Positions 17,154 to 25,459 of a stretch of 64,000 nucleotides of DNA are shown one piece after another; position 1 is the stretch's first letter; each line of letters begins with the position of its first letter. The notes under the pieces were generated by a model, which made no database searches, was not told where the DNA came from, and saw only the letters and a list, made by a program, of their open reading frames with translations. A program made the position numbers and the translations under genes. The stretch is from Paracholeplasma brassicae (GTDB lineage Bacteria > Bacillota_I > Bacilli_A > Acholeplasmatales > UBA5453): contig NC_022549.1 of the NCBI RefSeq assembly GCF_000967915.1, positions 1,228,366-1,292,365 of the forward strand, read 5' to 3'.

Positions 17154-17947
17154 TAGGAAATTAAGAAGATATCCTCATCAAACCAATTTTGTGAAATGGT
17201 TGTCGTTACACCACGGGTACTTAAAATTTGAAGTGCTTCATCTATTTTTTCCTTCAATTCAACAGATTCCAAACGATATCCAATACCGTAGAATTCTTCT
17301 AAGAAAGATTCACTTGCGACTTGGTAGACACCTTCTTTTTGACTCATGATGTAGCGGCCCATAATTTCATCAATGACCACACCATCAATCGTATTGTTAT
17401 CTAGCTCTAATATTGCTTGATTATAAGTGTCATATTTAATCAGTTCTCCTAATTGACTACTAATGCTGTTTTCTGTTACTGCTTGATCGGCAGCACTTGA
17501 TATTTGAACCCCTAGTTTTTTACCTGCAAGGTCAGATATAGTATCAATCGTAGCACCTGATTTCGTTAAGATGATTTGACGATTGGCTAAGTATGGTAGT
17601 GAAAATAAGATTTCTTTCTTCCTTGCCTCTGTAATGGATAAACCATTCCAAATCATGTCGATACTGCCACTTTTTAACTCTAGCTCTTTTGAATTCCAGT
17701 CAATTGGTTGAAAACGAACCTCAAGACCCAAGTAGTTAAACACGGCCTTTGCTAAATCAATATCAAACCCAACCAATTCATTTTCATTGTTTCGAAAGCC
17801 CATAGGTGCGAATGTATCATCAAGACCAACTATCACATAACCTCTTTCTTCAAATTCACTGTATGTGTTAATAACTTCTTTAGCTGTACACCCATAAAGT
17901 GTTATAAAAGCTGTGAAACCTAAGACAATCATAATTATTTTTTTCAT
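17153..17947 (-). CDS. Amino-acid-binding lipoprotein of an ABC transporter
   Basis: A 264-residue solute-binding protein (SBP family 3) with signal peptide and lipobox TLYGC. Typical family stretches are FAPMGFRNNENELVGFDIDLA and DMIWNGLSITEARK, which line the amino-acid pocket. It captures a polar amino acid outside the membrane and delivers it to the permease encoded next. The start follows AGAGGAGG. A consensus promoter lies 32 bases upstream, overlapped by a CTTTAC-GTAAAG palindrome. Confidence 0.92.
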   Translation of the reverse strand: MKKIIMIVLGFTAFITLYGCTAKEVINTYSEFEERGYVIVGLDDTFAPMGFRNNENELVGFDIDLAKAVFNYLGLEVRFQPIDWNSKELELKSGSIDMIWNGLSITEARKKEILFSLPYLANRQIILTKSGATIDTISDLAGKKLGVQISSAADQAVTENSISSQLGELIKYDTYNQAILELDNNTIDGVVIDEIMGRYIMSQKEGVYQVASESFLEEFYGIGYRLESVELKEKIDEALQILSTRGVTTTISQNWFDEDIFLIS

Positions 17948-17979
17948 TTTGATAACCTCCTCTAAGTTGTCGTACCATC

Positions 17980-18009
17980 ATTATACTTCATCACTTTACT
18001 GTTGTAAAG
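17980..18009 (-). promoter_or_regulatory. Promoter and candidate operator of the amino-acid transporter
   Basis: TTTACA and TATAAT are 17 bases apart on the minus strand. The inverted repeat CTTTAC-N4-GTAAAG (17994-18009) overlaps the -35, a good place for a repressor. Confidence 0.65.
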
Positions 18010-18063
18010 CGTTAAATTAAAAAATAAATTTGAGATGTCCCCCAAACTTATTAGAATTTACGT

Positions 18064-18366
18064 TTATTTAGTTGTTTTGGATGTTCGTTCTAAGACTAGT
18101 TTATAACCATCCGCCCCATAAGAAAGGGATTTTGCGACTCTCGATATGGTTGCTGATGAAGCCAATGTTTCTTTTGAAATATTTTGATATGAGACACCTT
18201 CATTTAAGAGTTTTGCAACTAGTAAACGCTGACTCATGTCTTGTATCTCTTTAATTGTACATAAGTCCTCAAATAACTTGTAGCATTCCTCAACGCTCTT
18301 TAACGTCAAGATAGCCTCAAAAAGTTTATCGATTTCCTTAGTTGCAAATTTCGATTTGTAAGCCAT
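18064..18366 (-). CDS. YerC/YecD family TrpR-related protein
   Basis: A 100-residue protein of the TrpR-like superfamily. The helix-turn-helix is visible in LLNEGVSYQNISKETLASSATISRVAKSL (about 55-83), and the family opening IDKLFEAILTLKSVEECYKLFEDL is intact. YerC proteins are small DNA-binding proteins whose targets are mostly unknown. The ATG at 18366 lies one base after the RmuC stop and uses GAGGG within the rmuC end as ribosome binding site; the GTG at 18375 is less likely. Coupling to rmuC suggests co-expression rather than shared function. Confidence 0.85.
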   Translation of the reverse strand: MAYKSKFATKEIDKLFEAILTLKSVEECYKLFEDLCTIKEIQDMSQRLLVAKLLNEGVSYQNISKETLASSATISRVAKSLSYGADGYKLVLERTSKTTK

Positions 18367-18367
18367 A

Positions 18368-19807
18368 TTATACACCCTCTTCTTCTATGATTATATCACG
18401 ATTCGCTGATTCTTTCTCATCAATGAATGTTTGTGCTTTTTGAAACTCATTTGATAATTTAGAAGACGTAATGTCTAGTTTTTTTGCACTATCATGAAGT
18501 CTTGAAACTAATCTTACATGTTCATCCATTCGTGTTTTTAAGAAATCAAACTGCTTTGAAATACCATTAATCAGTTCTAATATCTCATTTTGGTTGTTCC
18601 TTAATTCATAATCCCTTAAGATAAATGTTAAGATTTGGATTAAAGATACAATTAGGTTCGGTGAGGCGATTACTATGTGTTTGTTTCTAGCGTCTTCGAT
18701 CAAGTCGGGAAACTCTTTAAATAGATCAATAAAGACAGCTTCTGCTGGAATAAACATTATCGCGTAAGGCGCAGTATGGGATTCGATGACGTAGCGTTTG
18801 ACTTCATTTATTCTAGCTTTCATATCATTTCTAAATCGTTTTTTTGCCTCTAATCTGTCTTGAACACTAAGCTGTTCATCAAAAAGAGTGACATAGTTAG
18901 TGTATGGGAATTTGGCATCGATCGGTAGTGGTAAGATGCCCTGGTTGGTTTTAATTTTAAATAAAAAGTCAACGACCAGTTTTTCATTTTTTTCACTTGG
19001 TGTAAGTCTAAACCGATCGACTAGACTAACTTGTGTTTCATAAAAAAGTGATTTAGTCTGAAATCCAAACAGATTTTCTAAAATACGATTCAAAACGTCT
19101 TCTCCAAAATTACCACGACTTTTTTGATTTGATAACAAATCGTTGAATCGATTAATTTCAGTTTTCAATTGCTCAATTTGTCTTGTTGAGGCTTCAATTG
19201 AAGCTGTTTTTTCAATAAACGATTGTATGGCTTCTTCGTTTTTTGTAAAGCCACTTTCTAATGTTTCTTTGACCTGAACTTTCAATTTATCGATTTGAAG
19301 TTCAATTTCTTTATGTGTCTTTAGTTGTTCATCGGTCTGCTGAATGCTTTTTTTTGTATTGACTTCATTTAACTCTCTAATCAGATTTTCTTTTAAGTTC
19401 ATGATTTCTTTTGAGGTTTGTTCGATTAGTTCCTTGATGTTCTTCTCAGTTTGGTACTTGGTATCTAATGATTCTTTTGAAAAGGACTGTTCAACGGCAT
19501 CAAGCTTGGACTTTGTTTCTGATAAAAAAGATGATAATCTTAGTTGTTGGTCAGACGTACTAGAAATCAATCGTTCATTTAGTGAAACTTTTAATGCTTG
19601 TATTTCTTTTGTTTGTTCGTTAAGCATCACTAAATAATCTTTAAATTGACTATTTTTCGTTTCATCTATGATTGATTTGATGTCTTGCTTACTAAATCCA
19701 CTACGCTTACTTTTGATTATCAGATAGCCAATTAAACAAATAAAAACGATCAAAAGACCGATGGTAATTGATAATAATGTGTTAGTTGTTACTTGAAATA
19801 AAGTCAC
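18368..19807 (-). CDS. rmuC: DNA recombination protein RmuC
   Basis: A 479-residue protein with one N-terminal membrane helix (about 10-32), a long coiled coil (about 40-220) and a C-terminal RmuC domain. The domain is marked by NQKSRGNFGEDVLNRILE, LPIDAKFPYTNYV and YAIMFIPAEAVF, residues that belong to its restriction-endonuclease-like fold. RmuC limits recombination at inverted repeats in E. coli and has been linked to defence and replication-fork processing. Translation starts at GTG 19807 after GAGGG. It is the first gene of an operon with the YerC gene. Confidence 0.9.
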   Translation of the reverse strand: MTLFQVTTNTLLSITIGLLIVFICLIGYLIIKSKRSGFSKQDIKSIIDETKNSQFKDYLVMLNEQTKEIQALKVSLNERLISSTSDQQLRLSSFLSETKSKLDAVEQSFSKESLDTKYQTEKNIKELIEQTSKEIMNLKENLIRELNEVNTKKSIQQTDEQLKTHKEIELQIDKLKVQVKETLESGFTKNEEAIQSFIEKTASIEASTRQIEQLKTEINRFNDLLSNQKSRGNFGEDVLNRILENLFGFQTKSLFYETQVSLVDRFRLTPSEKNEKLVVDFLFKIKTNQGILPLPIDAKFPYTNYVTLFDEQLSVQDRLEAKKRFRNDMKARINEVKRYVIESHTAPYAIMFIPAEAVFIDLFKEFPDLIEDARNKHIVIASPNLIVSLIQILTFILRDYELRNNQNEILELINGISKQFDFLKTRMDEHVRLVSRLHDSAKKLDITSSKLSNEFQKAQTFIDEKESANRDIIIEEEGV

Positions 19808-19834
19808 GTTAATCCCTCATTTGTATGTAATACC

Positions 19835-19863
19835 ATTGTATCATAAATCGCTTTCAGTTCTAA
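19835..19863 (-). promoter_or_regulatory. Promoter of the rmuC-yerC operon
   Basis: TTAGAA and TACAAT are 17 bases apart on the minus strand, and a TG precedes the -10. Confidence 0.5.
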
Positions 19864-20065
19864 CGTAAAAACAATATTTGCATTCAATCCTTAATTAAGA
19901 AATTGTCAATTTTTAAAACAATCTATTATAATCTTTTTCCTTAATAGTTCTTGATCATTCTCGATATGATCCATCAAAATGTTCGTCTCATGCGTTATAA
20001 ACTGCTAATCTAAGTGAATATTGCGATAAAAATAATTCATCCTTTACATGTATCTTGAATTATTT

Positions 20066-20074
20066 TGCTATAAT
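20066..20074 (+). promoter_or_regulatory. Extended -10 promoter of the aldolase gene
   Basis: TGCTATAAT, a consensus extended -10, lies 22 bases before the ATG at 20096. Confidence 0.55.
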
Positions 20075-20095
20075 AGAAACGGATGAAAGGATGAT

Positions 20096-21115
20096 ATGAT
20101 GATTAATTTTAGAAACGACTATAACGACATCGCACATGAAGCGATTCTTGACCTTTTGTTAGAGGTTAAAGACCAAAGCAATATTGGTTATGGTGAGGAT
20201 GTCATTACTGATAAAGCAAAACAACTATTACAAACCCACTTTGATCACAAAATTTATACGTCTTTTATGGTCGGAGGGACCATCACTAATAAGACAGTTA
20301 TTTCACATTTATTAAAACCCTATGAAGCCGTTATATCTGCAAGCACCGGTCACATCGATGTTCATGAAACTGGGGCAATCGAACAAACGGGTCATAAAAT
20401 AATAACCATCGATTCTGTAGATGGCAAGATTAATGCATCTGACGTAAAAAGAACTTTAGAACAATTTCAAGATTTTCACAGAGTCATTCCAAAGATGATC
20501 TATTTATCAAATGCCACAGAAACAGGCTTAATCTACAACAAGTCAGAACTAATTGAACTCTATGAGGTAGCAAAACAAAACGATCTGATATTGTTCATTG
20601 ACGGGGCACGTCTTGGTGTGGCTCTAACCTCAAAAGAATCAGATCTTACACTAAATGAAATCAGTTTATACAGTGATATTTTCTACATTGGTGGGACAAA
20701 AAATGGGGCTATGCTTGGTGAGGCAATTATCACAAAACACGAGGCAATGCACAATAATTTAACTTATTCAATCAAACAAAATGGTGGACTTCTAGCCAAA
20801 GGATTTATATTAGGTATTCAATTTCAAGCACTTTTTACAAATAACTTGTTCTTTGAAATTGCATCCAAAGCCAATCAAAATGCAAACTTACTTGTTGAAG
20901 GTTTAAAACAGCTTAGAATTGATTTTAAACCGACACCAACGAATCAGCAATTTTTAAGACTAAAGAAATCGATTGTAGACAGCTTAAAGAAAAACTACCA
21001 GTTTGAAATTTGGGCAGATCACGATGCTGAACAAACTATTCGTCTAGTCACAACTTACAGGCGCAATGAAGTTGAGATTCAATCATTTTTAAGGGATTTA
21101 TCTAAGTTAATTTAA
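20096..21115 (+). CDS. Low-specificity L-threonine aldolase family protein
   Basis: A 339-residue PLP enzyme of the threonine aldolase / beta-eliminating lyase family. It would cleave L-threonine or allo-threonine to glycine and acetaldehyde in the cytosol. Visible features are HIDVHETGAIE (cofactor stacking region), LFIDGARLG with the PLP-binding Asp, and the Schiff-base Lys in YIGGTKNGA (about 211). Two adjacent ATGs follow AAAGG; I take the first. The family length is about 340, so it is complete. It is monocistronic with its own promoter and terminator. It could supply glycine for one-carbon metabolism. Confidence 0.88.
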   Translation: MMINFRNDYNDIAHEAILDLLLEVKDQSNIGYGEDVITDKAKQLLQTHFDHKIYTSFMVGGTITNKTVISHLLKPYEAVISASTGHIDVHETGAIEQTGHKIITIDSVDGKINASDVKRTLEQFQDFHRVIPKMIYLSNATETGLIYNKSELIELYEVAKQNDLILFIDGARLGVALTSKESDLTLNEISLYSDIFYIGGTKNGAMLGEAIITKHEAMHNNLTYSIKQNGGLLAKGFILGIQFQALFTNNLFFEIASKANQNANLLVEGLKQLRIDFKPTPTNQQFLRLKKSIVDSLKKNYQFEIWADHDAEQTIRLVTTYRRNEVEIQSFLRDLSKLI

Positions 21116-21120
21116 TCAAT

Positions 21121-21156
21121 AAAGCGAGTACCGTTCTTAACAGGTACTCGCTTTTT
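21121..21156. terminator. Bidirectional intrinsic terminator
   Basis: A 12-bp stem AAAGCGAGTACC/GGTACTCGCTTT followed by T's, between the convergent aldolase and CorC-like genes. Confidence 0.88.
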
Positions 21157-21159
21157 ATA

Positions 21160-22422
21160 TTAGTCTTCTTCTTGAATTGTTTCTTTTTCTCTTAAATCCT
21201 TAATTAACACTTTTTCAATACGTTTACCAAAAAGTTCAATGACTTCAATTAGAAACTCCTTATTCTCGAAGGTTTCACCAGCTTTAGGCAAGTGCCCTAA
21301 ACTTTCTACAATCCAACCTGACACTGTAAATACATCAACTTCTTTGTTATAATCGATGATTTCAAAGAATTTTTCGACGTTAGCATTACCAGATACAAGG
21401 TATTCATGATTGCCTAGGTCTTCGATTTCGTGCACAATCGTGTCATGTTCATCCCAAATCTCACCGACTAGTTCTTCTAAAATATCTTCCATAGTTACAA
21501 TTCCAACAGTACCACCAAACTCGTCTAGTACGACGGCAATGTGCATTTTCTTTAATTGAAGCTCTTTTAATAAGGAGTCTATTTTTTTGTTTTTTGTTAT
21601 AAATAACGCTGGTTTAATGTAGTTTTCTAGTGGTTCTTCTCGGTTATAAACGTAATTATAAAAGTCCTTATGGTGAATGATCCCTACCACATGGTCAACG
21701 GTGCCTTCATAAACAGGTAGTCTTGAATACCCCGTTTCTTTAAACACATCGGCTATCTTATCAAGTTCGAGATCAATTGAAATAAAACTCACATCGGTTC
21801 TAGGGGTTAAGATATCTGCCGCTTCTAACTCACGAAATTCAATTGCACTCCGAATTAATGTACTTTCAGCTTCATTGATTCCGCCGCCTTCTTTGGCTTC
21901 ATCGACGATTGTTAACAGTTCCTCATCGGTAATGCTTCGGTCTTCTTCGTGTTTAAATATTTTCGAAAGCATCAACTTCCATTTTTTAAACAAATAGTTA
22001 AATGGTGTAAACACCACAATTAATACATTAATGACTGGGGCCGAAAACATCGCAAATTTCTCAGGTGATTCTTTTGCGATACTCTTTGGTGATACCTCAG
22101 AAAATACGAGCACTAGTAGTGTTATGACAACCGTCGATACGGTTGCGCCTACTTCTTGACCAAGTAAATTGACAAAAAGCAGCGTTGAAACAGAGGCCGC
22201 TAAAATATTGACGATGTTATTACCGATTAAAATCGTTGAGATTAATTCATCGTAACGTTCGGATAAATCAAGCACCAATCGTGCTTTCTTATTGCCTTTC
22301 TCAGCCAAATTCTTAACCCTAATTCGATTAAGCGAGGAAAAAGCCGTTTCGGTCGCTGAAAAATACGCCGATAAAATAATTGATACCACAATAATAATTA
22401 AGTATATACTGTCACTGTCCAT
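21160..22422 (-). CDS. HlyC/CorC family membrane protein (DUF21-CBS-CorC_HlyC)
   Basis: A 420-residue protein. An N-terminal DUF21 domain with four membrane segments (about 5-150) begins SAYFSATETAFSSLNRIR. A CBS pair follows (about 200-330, with LPVYEGTVDHVVGIIHHKD and VVLDEFGGTVGIVTMEDILEELVGEI), and a C-terminal CorC_HlyC transporter-associated domain (about 345-410). Members are linked to magnesium, cobalt or sodium transport. The ATG has only a distant AGGAG (about 15 bases upstream), and an in-frame TGA rules out longer starts. It is monocistronic. Confidence 0.9.
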   Translation of the reverse strand: MDSDSIYLIIIVVSIILSAYFSATETAFSSLNRIRVKNLAEKGNKKARLVLDLSERYDELISTILIGNNIVNILAASVSTLLFVNLLGQEVGATVSTVVITLLVLVFSEVSPKSIAKESPEKFAMFSAPVINVLIVVFTPFNYLFKKWKLMLSKIFKHEEDRSITDEELLTIVDEAKEGGGINEAESTLIRSAIEFRELEAADILTPRTDVSFISIDLELDKIADVFKETGYSRLPVYEGTVDHVVGIIHHKDFYNYVYNREEPLENYIKPALFITKNKKIDSLLKELQLKKMHIAVVLDEFGGTVGIVTMEDILEELVGEIWDEHDTIVHEIEDLGNHEYLVSGNANVEKFFEIIDYNKEVDVFTVSGWIVESLGHLPKAGETFENKEFLIEVIELFGKRIEKVLIKDLREKETIQEED

Positions 22423-22519
22423 ATAAGATGAAATTCACTCCTGTTGTTTTTTATATTTGATTTTGTATGAATCATGAAACGATTATAACATAGGTTTTGA
22501 TATTATTGTATCATTTCGT

Positions 22520-22555
22520 AAAAAAACCTAAAAAACATTGAAGTTTTTAGGTTTT
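22520..22555 (-). terminator. Terminator of the 166-residue membrane protein gene
   Basis: A 12-bp stem AAAACCTAAAAA/TTTTTAGGTTTT with T7 on the minus strand, just after the stop at 22562. Confidence 0.8.
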
Positions 22556-22561
22556 AAATGG

Positions 22562-23062
22562 TTATTTTCCTAATTGCGAAACACTATATAATACAGAACT
22601 AACTGCACCTAAAATCGCACTGACTAAAGCAACACTTGAGACGATTGTCAGTTCTGCTTGTTTGTAGTTGATTTTTGAGGTTACGCCAAACACATCAACC
22701 TCACCGATGGTGTTTAAACCTAAATTCGCTAGTAAATATACCGAGGTAATGAATACAGCAGATAATATGATACCAGCAAACAATTTGATGGTTGCTGCAC
22801 TTGATTGTTTAATGATAACAATACCTAAAAGAGAAAAAATCAACGGAAATATAAATGCGATGAAGTTTCTCATGCTAAAAATAATTCTACTACTAATAAA
22901 CCCACCAATGCTGGCCACTTCACCACCAAAAACAGCCAATATGCCATCCATAATTGGTTCGTTATCACTCGTTTCTAAGACATTGAAAAACAGACTAGCG
23001 CATATGATTAACCCAAAGACTAGTGTAAACATTAAAACCACGTCTTGCATTTTTTTTGACAT
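22562..23062 (-). CDS. Hypothetical four-helix membrane protein
   Basis: A 166-residue protein with four hydrophobic segments (about 9-28, 66-85, 91-112 and 138-160) and a short extracytoplasmic loop with acidic residues after the first. The start follows AGAAGGAG. I do not recognise the family. It stands alone between the CorC-like gene and a pseudouridine synthase gene, with its own terminator, so the neighbours say little about its job. Confidence 0.75.
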   Translation of the reverse strand: MSKKMQDVVLMFTLVFGLIICASLFFNVLETSDNEPIMDGILAVFGGEVASIGGFISSRIIFSMRNFIAFIFPLIFSLLGIVIIKQSSAATIKLFAGIILSAVFITSVYLLANLGLNTIGEVDVFGVTSKINYKQAELTIVSSVALVSAILGAVSSVLYSVSQLGK

Positions 23063-23121
23063 AAAATCACTCCTTCTAATCTAATTATATTAGATATTTG
23101 TGTTTTGTCAATTAAATCAAC

Positions 23122-23964
23122 TTAAAATCCCGGTTCGCAAATAATTTCGATTGGTTCAAGATTGTTTGGATGTTTGAACCCTATCTTGTAAAAATGTAGG
23201 TACATTGGCCCCTCTTTATCTTTCGAATACAGTCGATCACCAACAACCGGATGGCCAATGTAAGCCATATGAACCCGTATTTGGTGTTTTCTTCCACCAA
23301 TGATGTTGATTTCTACTCTTGATGTTTCACTTGATGTGATTACCTTATATAAAGAAGTTGCTTTCTTACCTGTGTGACTAACTCGTTCTTTGTTGTTGTG
23401 TCGATCAGATGCAATCGGATGATCAATCACACCATCTTTTGTATTAAACGGATGATGCACGAGTGCGACATAAATTTTACTGACTTCTTTTTCTTCAAAT
23501 CGCTTGGACAGATAGCTAACAACGAGCGGATTTTTTCCAAACACAACCATACCTGTGGTTTCTTTATCGATACGGTGCACAGGAAGTAGTTCATAGAAAT
23601 ACCCCTGACTTTGACGATAAAACTCAACTTGATTGATTAATGCTTGATCATTATTATCGTCATAAATTAAGGTTTTATTTCCTTTATTTACAATCAAAAC
23701 AGATTCATCTTCATAGACAATTTCAATTGGTTTTTGATAAGGTTTAATTCCATGACGCTTAAACGAAGAAAAATCCAATCCCAACCGATCGCCTTCTTTC
23801 AAATGAAAAAAACGAGTGGCTCGTTCTTTATTTAAAAACAGACCATTATTTAACTCTACTAAGTACTGGTTCTTTGCTGAAAAACCATAGTTTGTGAGTA
23901 GTTCTTTGATTGTTTTATCATGATAATCTTTTGATACCTTAAGTTCATAAACCGCTTTTGTCAT
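23122..23964 (-). CDS. RluA-family pseudouridine synthase
   Basis: A 280-residue enzyme converting uridine to pseudouridine in rRNA or tRNA. The catalytic motif is HRIDKETTG with Asp133, a variant of the usual HRLD. The further family motifs are GRKHQIRVHMAYIGHPVVGDRLY and LHFYKIGFKHP. It contains a short N-terminal region rather than a clear S4 domain. The ATG lies nine bases after AAAGG. It is upstream of and divergent from tRNA-Val. Target nucleotide is not predictable here. Confidence 0.9.
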   Translation of the reverse strand: MTKAVYELKVSKDYHDKTIKELLTNYGFSAKNQYLVELNNGLFLNKERATRFFHLKEGDRLGLDFSSFKRHGIKPYQKPIEIVYEDESVLIVNKGNKTLIYDDNNDQALINQVEFYRQSQGYFYELLPVHRIDKETTGMVVFGKNPLVVSYLSKRFEEKEVSKIYVALVHHPFNTKDGVIDHPIASDRHNNKERVSHTGKKATSLYKVITSSETSRVEINIIGGRKHQIRVHMAYIGHPVVGDRLYSKDKEGPMYLHFYKIGFKHPNNLEPIEIICEPGF

Positions 23965-23993
23965 CGATAAATACCTTTTCTTTCAAATTTTAC

Positions 23994-24022
23994 TTGGAAA
24001 TTTTAAATGTTTCGTATATAAT
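23994..24022 (+). promoter_or_regulatory. Promoter of tRNA-Val
   Basis: TTGGAA and TATAAT are separated by 17 bases, ending 10 bases before the mature tRNA. Confidence 0.8.
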
Positions 24023-24032
24023 AGATTTTGTT

Positions 24033-24107
24033 GGAGGTATAGCTCAGCGGGAGAGCACTTGCTTGACGTGCAAGGGGTCATGGGTTCAATCCCCTTTACC
24101 TCCACCA
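24033..24107 (+). tRNA. tRNA-Val (anticodon GAC)
   Basis: A 75-base cloverleaf with encoded CCA. The acceptor GGAGGTA pairs with TACCTCC, the D arm is GCTC/GAGC, and the anticodon stem CTTGC/GCAAG holds loop TTGACGT with GAC at 24065-24067. The T loop is TTCAATC. The T stem contains one T-T mismatch (second pair). It reads GUC and GUU valine codons. It is transcribed alone from a consensus promoter and ends at a strong hairpin terminator. Confidence 0.95.
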
Positions 24108-24121
24108 TTTTATAGATAATA

Positions 24122-24153
24122 ACACTCATCGAAATCGATGAGTGTCTTTTTTT
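24122..24153 (+). terminator. Terminator of tRNA-Val
   Basis: A 10-bp stem ACACTCATCG/CGATGAGTGT with an AAAT loop followed by CT7. On the minus strand it may also end the 118-residue membrane protein transcript. Confidence 0.88.
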
Positions 24154-24508
24154 AATACTGGCTATTAAATACGATATGAATGATAATCATCACCACGGCA
24201 AAGACACCAAAAATTCGGTGTAAGACATAGAAATCTTTTTTCTTAAGTTTTTTAAACAACATGCCCATAACGCCTGTACCTATCAAGGCTAAAAGCGCCA
24301 AAAGCCCCGTCACACGGAGTTCACCTAAGCTAATTGCGATTACCATGTGAACAACCGCAAAGAAACTAGCTGCCATACCAAAGTATTGATGGTTTTTAGA
24401 AATAAATTTTCTTGAATCTTCACTCAAGTACTTTTTAAACCCATTCAAGCTGGCGGCTAAGAATAGCACAATGATCAAAAAACCTAATGCACCTAATAAT
24501 TTATCCAT
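24152..24508 (-). CDS. Small four-helix membrane protein with two heme-ligand-spaced histidine pairs
   Basis: A 118-residue protein with four membrane segments (about 4-22, 42-60, 65-83 and 95-113). Histidines occur as two pairs, H40/H54 and H97/H111, each 14 residues apart on helices 2 and 4. This is the spacing of bis-heme b-type cytochromes such as b561 or ferric-reductase-like proteins. By that pattern it could bind one or two hemes across the membrane; there is no other sequence support. The start follows GAGGTG. It is monocistronic, next to tRNA-Val. Confidence 0.75.
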   Translation of the reverse strand: MDKLLGALGFLIIVLFLAASLNGFKKYLSEDSRKFISKNHQYFGMAASFFAVVHMVIAISLGELRVTGLLALLALIGTGVMGMLFKKLKKKDFYVLHRIFGVFAVVMIIIHIVFNSQY

Positions 24509-24575
24509 AGATTCACCTCTTTACTCCTATTATACATGAATTGTACCGATATGTTTCTATTTTTATAAGTGAATG

Positions 24576-24584
24576 TGGTATACT
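24576..24584 (+). promoter_or_regulatory. Extended -10 promoter of the RluF-like gene
   Basis: TGGTATACT lies 27 bases before the ATG at 24611. A second pairing, TTGTAC-17-TATAAG (24541-24569), is also possible. Confidence 0.45.
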
Positions 24585-24610
24585 TATATGGTAAAAAAAG
24601 AGGGATTATA

Positions 24611-25402
24611 ATGACATACGCAAAAGAATATATATATACCAAACCAAATGAACAACAAATCATCACACATGAAAAAGACAAAGGTATTAGTATAAATAAA
24701 TACGTCGCATCAACCGGACTTACCTCAAGAAGAGGTGCAGAAGCCTACATTAAAGAAGGTCGTATTCGAATAAACGATCAGATTGCTACACTTGGTAATC
24801 GTGTTAATGAAGGCGATCAGGTCTTTTTTGATTTAAAACCAATCCACCCACTAGAAGAAAAAGTCTACATATTATTAAATAAACCAGAAGGAATTACCTG
24901 CTCAACCGATCCAAATATTGCCGATAACATCGCTTTATTTATGAATTATCGATTGCCGATTTTTCCGATTGGAAGACTTGATAAACAAACCACTGGTTTA
25001 ATTCTTCTTACCAACGATGGCGACATCGTTAATAAACTTCTAAGAAAAGAATATGGCCATGAAAAAGAATACATAGTCACATTAAACAAGACTTATGACG
25101 ATGCCTTCATTAAAGAGATGCAGGCAGGTGTTACGATTTATAATTTAGCGAAAAATGAATACGTGGTTACCGATCCTGCAACTCTTTATCCAGTCGCTGA
25201 AGATACCTTCAAAATCGTTTTGAAACAAGGCTTAAATCGTCAAATTAGACGTATGTGTCAAACCCTTGGCTATGACGTCATCTCACTAAAACGCATTCGT
25301 TTTATGCACCTGCACCTCAATGATTTACCCGTTGGTCAGTATCGTTATCTAACGTCAAATGAATTGATTGAACTACAAGAACAAATAAAAAATCAAAAAT
25401 AA
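24611..25402 (+). CDS. RsuA/RluF-family pseudouridine synthase with S4 domain
   Basis: A 263-residue RNA-modifying enzyme. An S4 RNA-binding domain (about 25-75, SINKYVASTGLTSRRGAEAY) precedes the catalytic domain with GRLDKQTTGL, whose Asp is the nucleophile, and LNRQIRRMCQTLGY, typical of the RsuA/RluB/RluE/RluF branch. It is closest in layout to RluF (23S U2604). The ATG at 24611 follows AGAGG by seven bases; the upstream in-frame ATG at 24569 overlaps the promoter. It is monocistronic. Confidence 0.9.
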   Translation: MTYAKEYIYTKPNEQQIITHEKDKGISINKYVASTGLTSRRGAEAYIKEGRIRINDQIATLGNRVNEGDQVFFDLKPIHPLEEKVYILLNKPEGITCSTDPNIADNIALFMNYRLPIFPIGRLDKQTTGLILLTNDGDIVNKLLRKEYGHEKEYIVTLNKTYDDAFIKEMQAGVTIYNLAKNEYVVTDPATLYPVAEDTFKIVLKQGLNRQIRRMCQTLGYDVISLKRIRFMHLHLNDLPVGQYRYLTSNELIELQEQIKNQK

Positions 25403-25406
25403 AAAG

Positions 25407-25458
25407 AAGAACCTACAAGCGCTTTACTTAGTAAAAACGTCCTTATAGGTTCTTTTAT
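25407..25458. terminator. Terminator between convergent genes
   Basis: The arms AAGAACCTA (25407-25415) and TAGGTTCTT (25446-25454) pair around an inner TTTAC/GTAAA hairpin, followed by T-rich sequence. Confidence 0.7.
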
Positions 25459-25459
25459 T

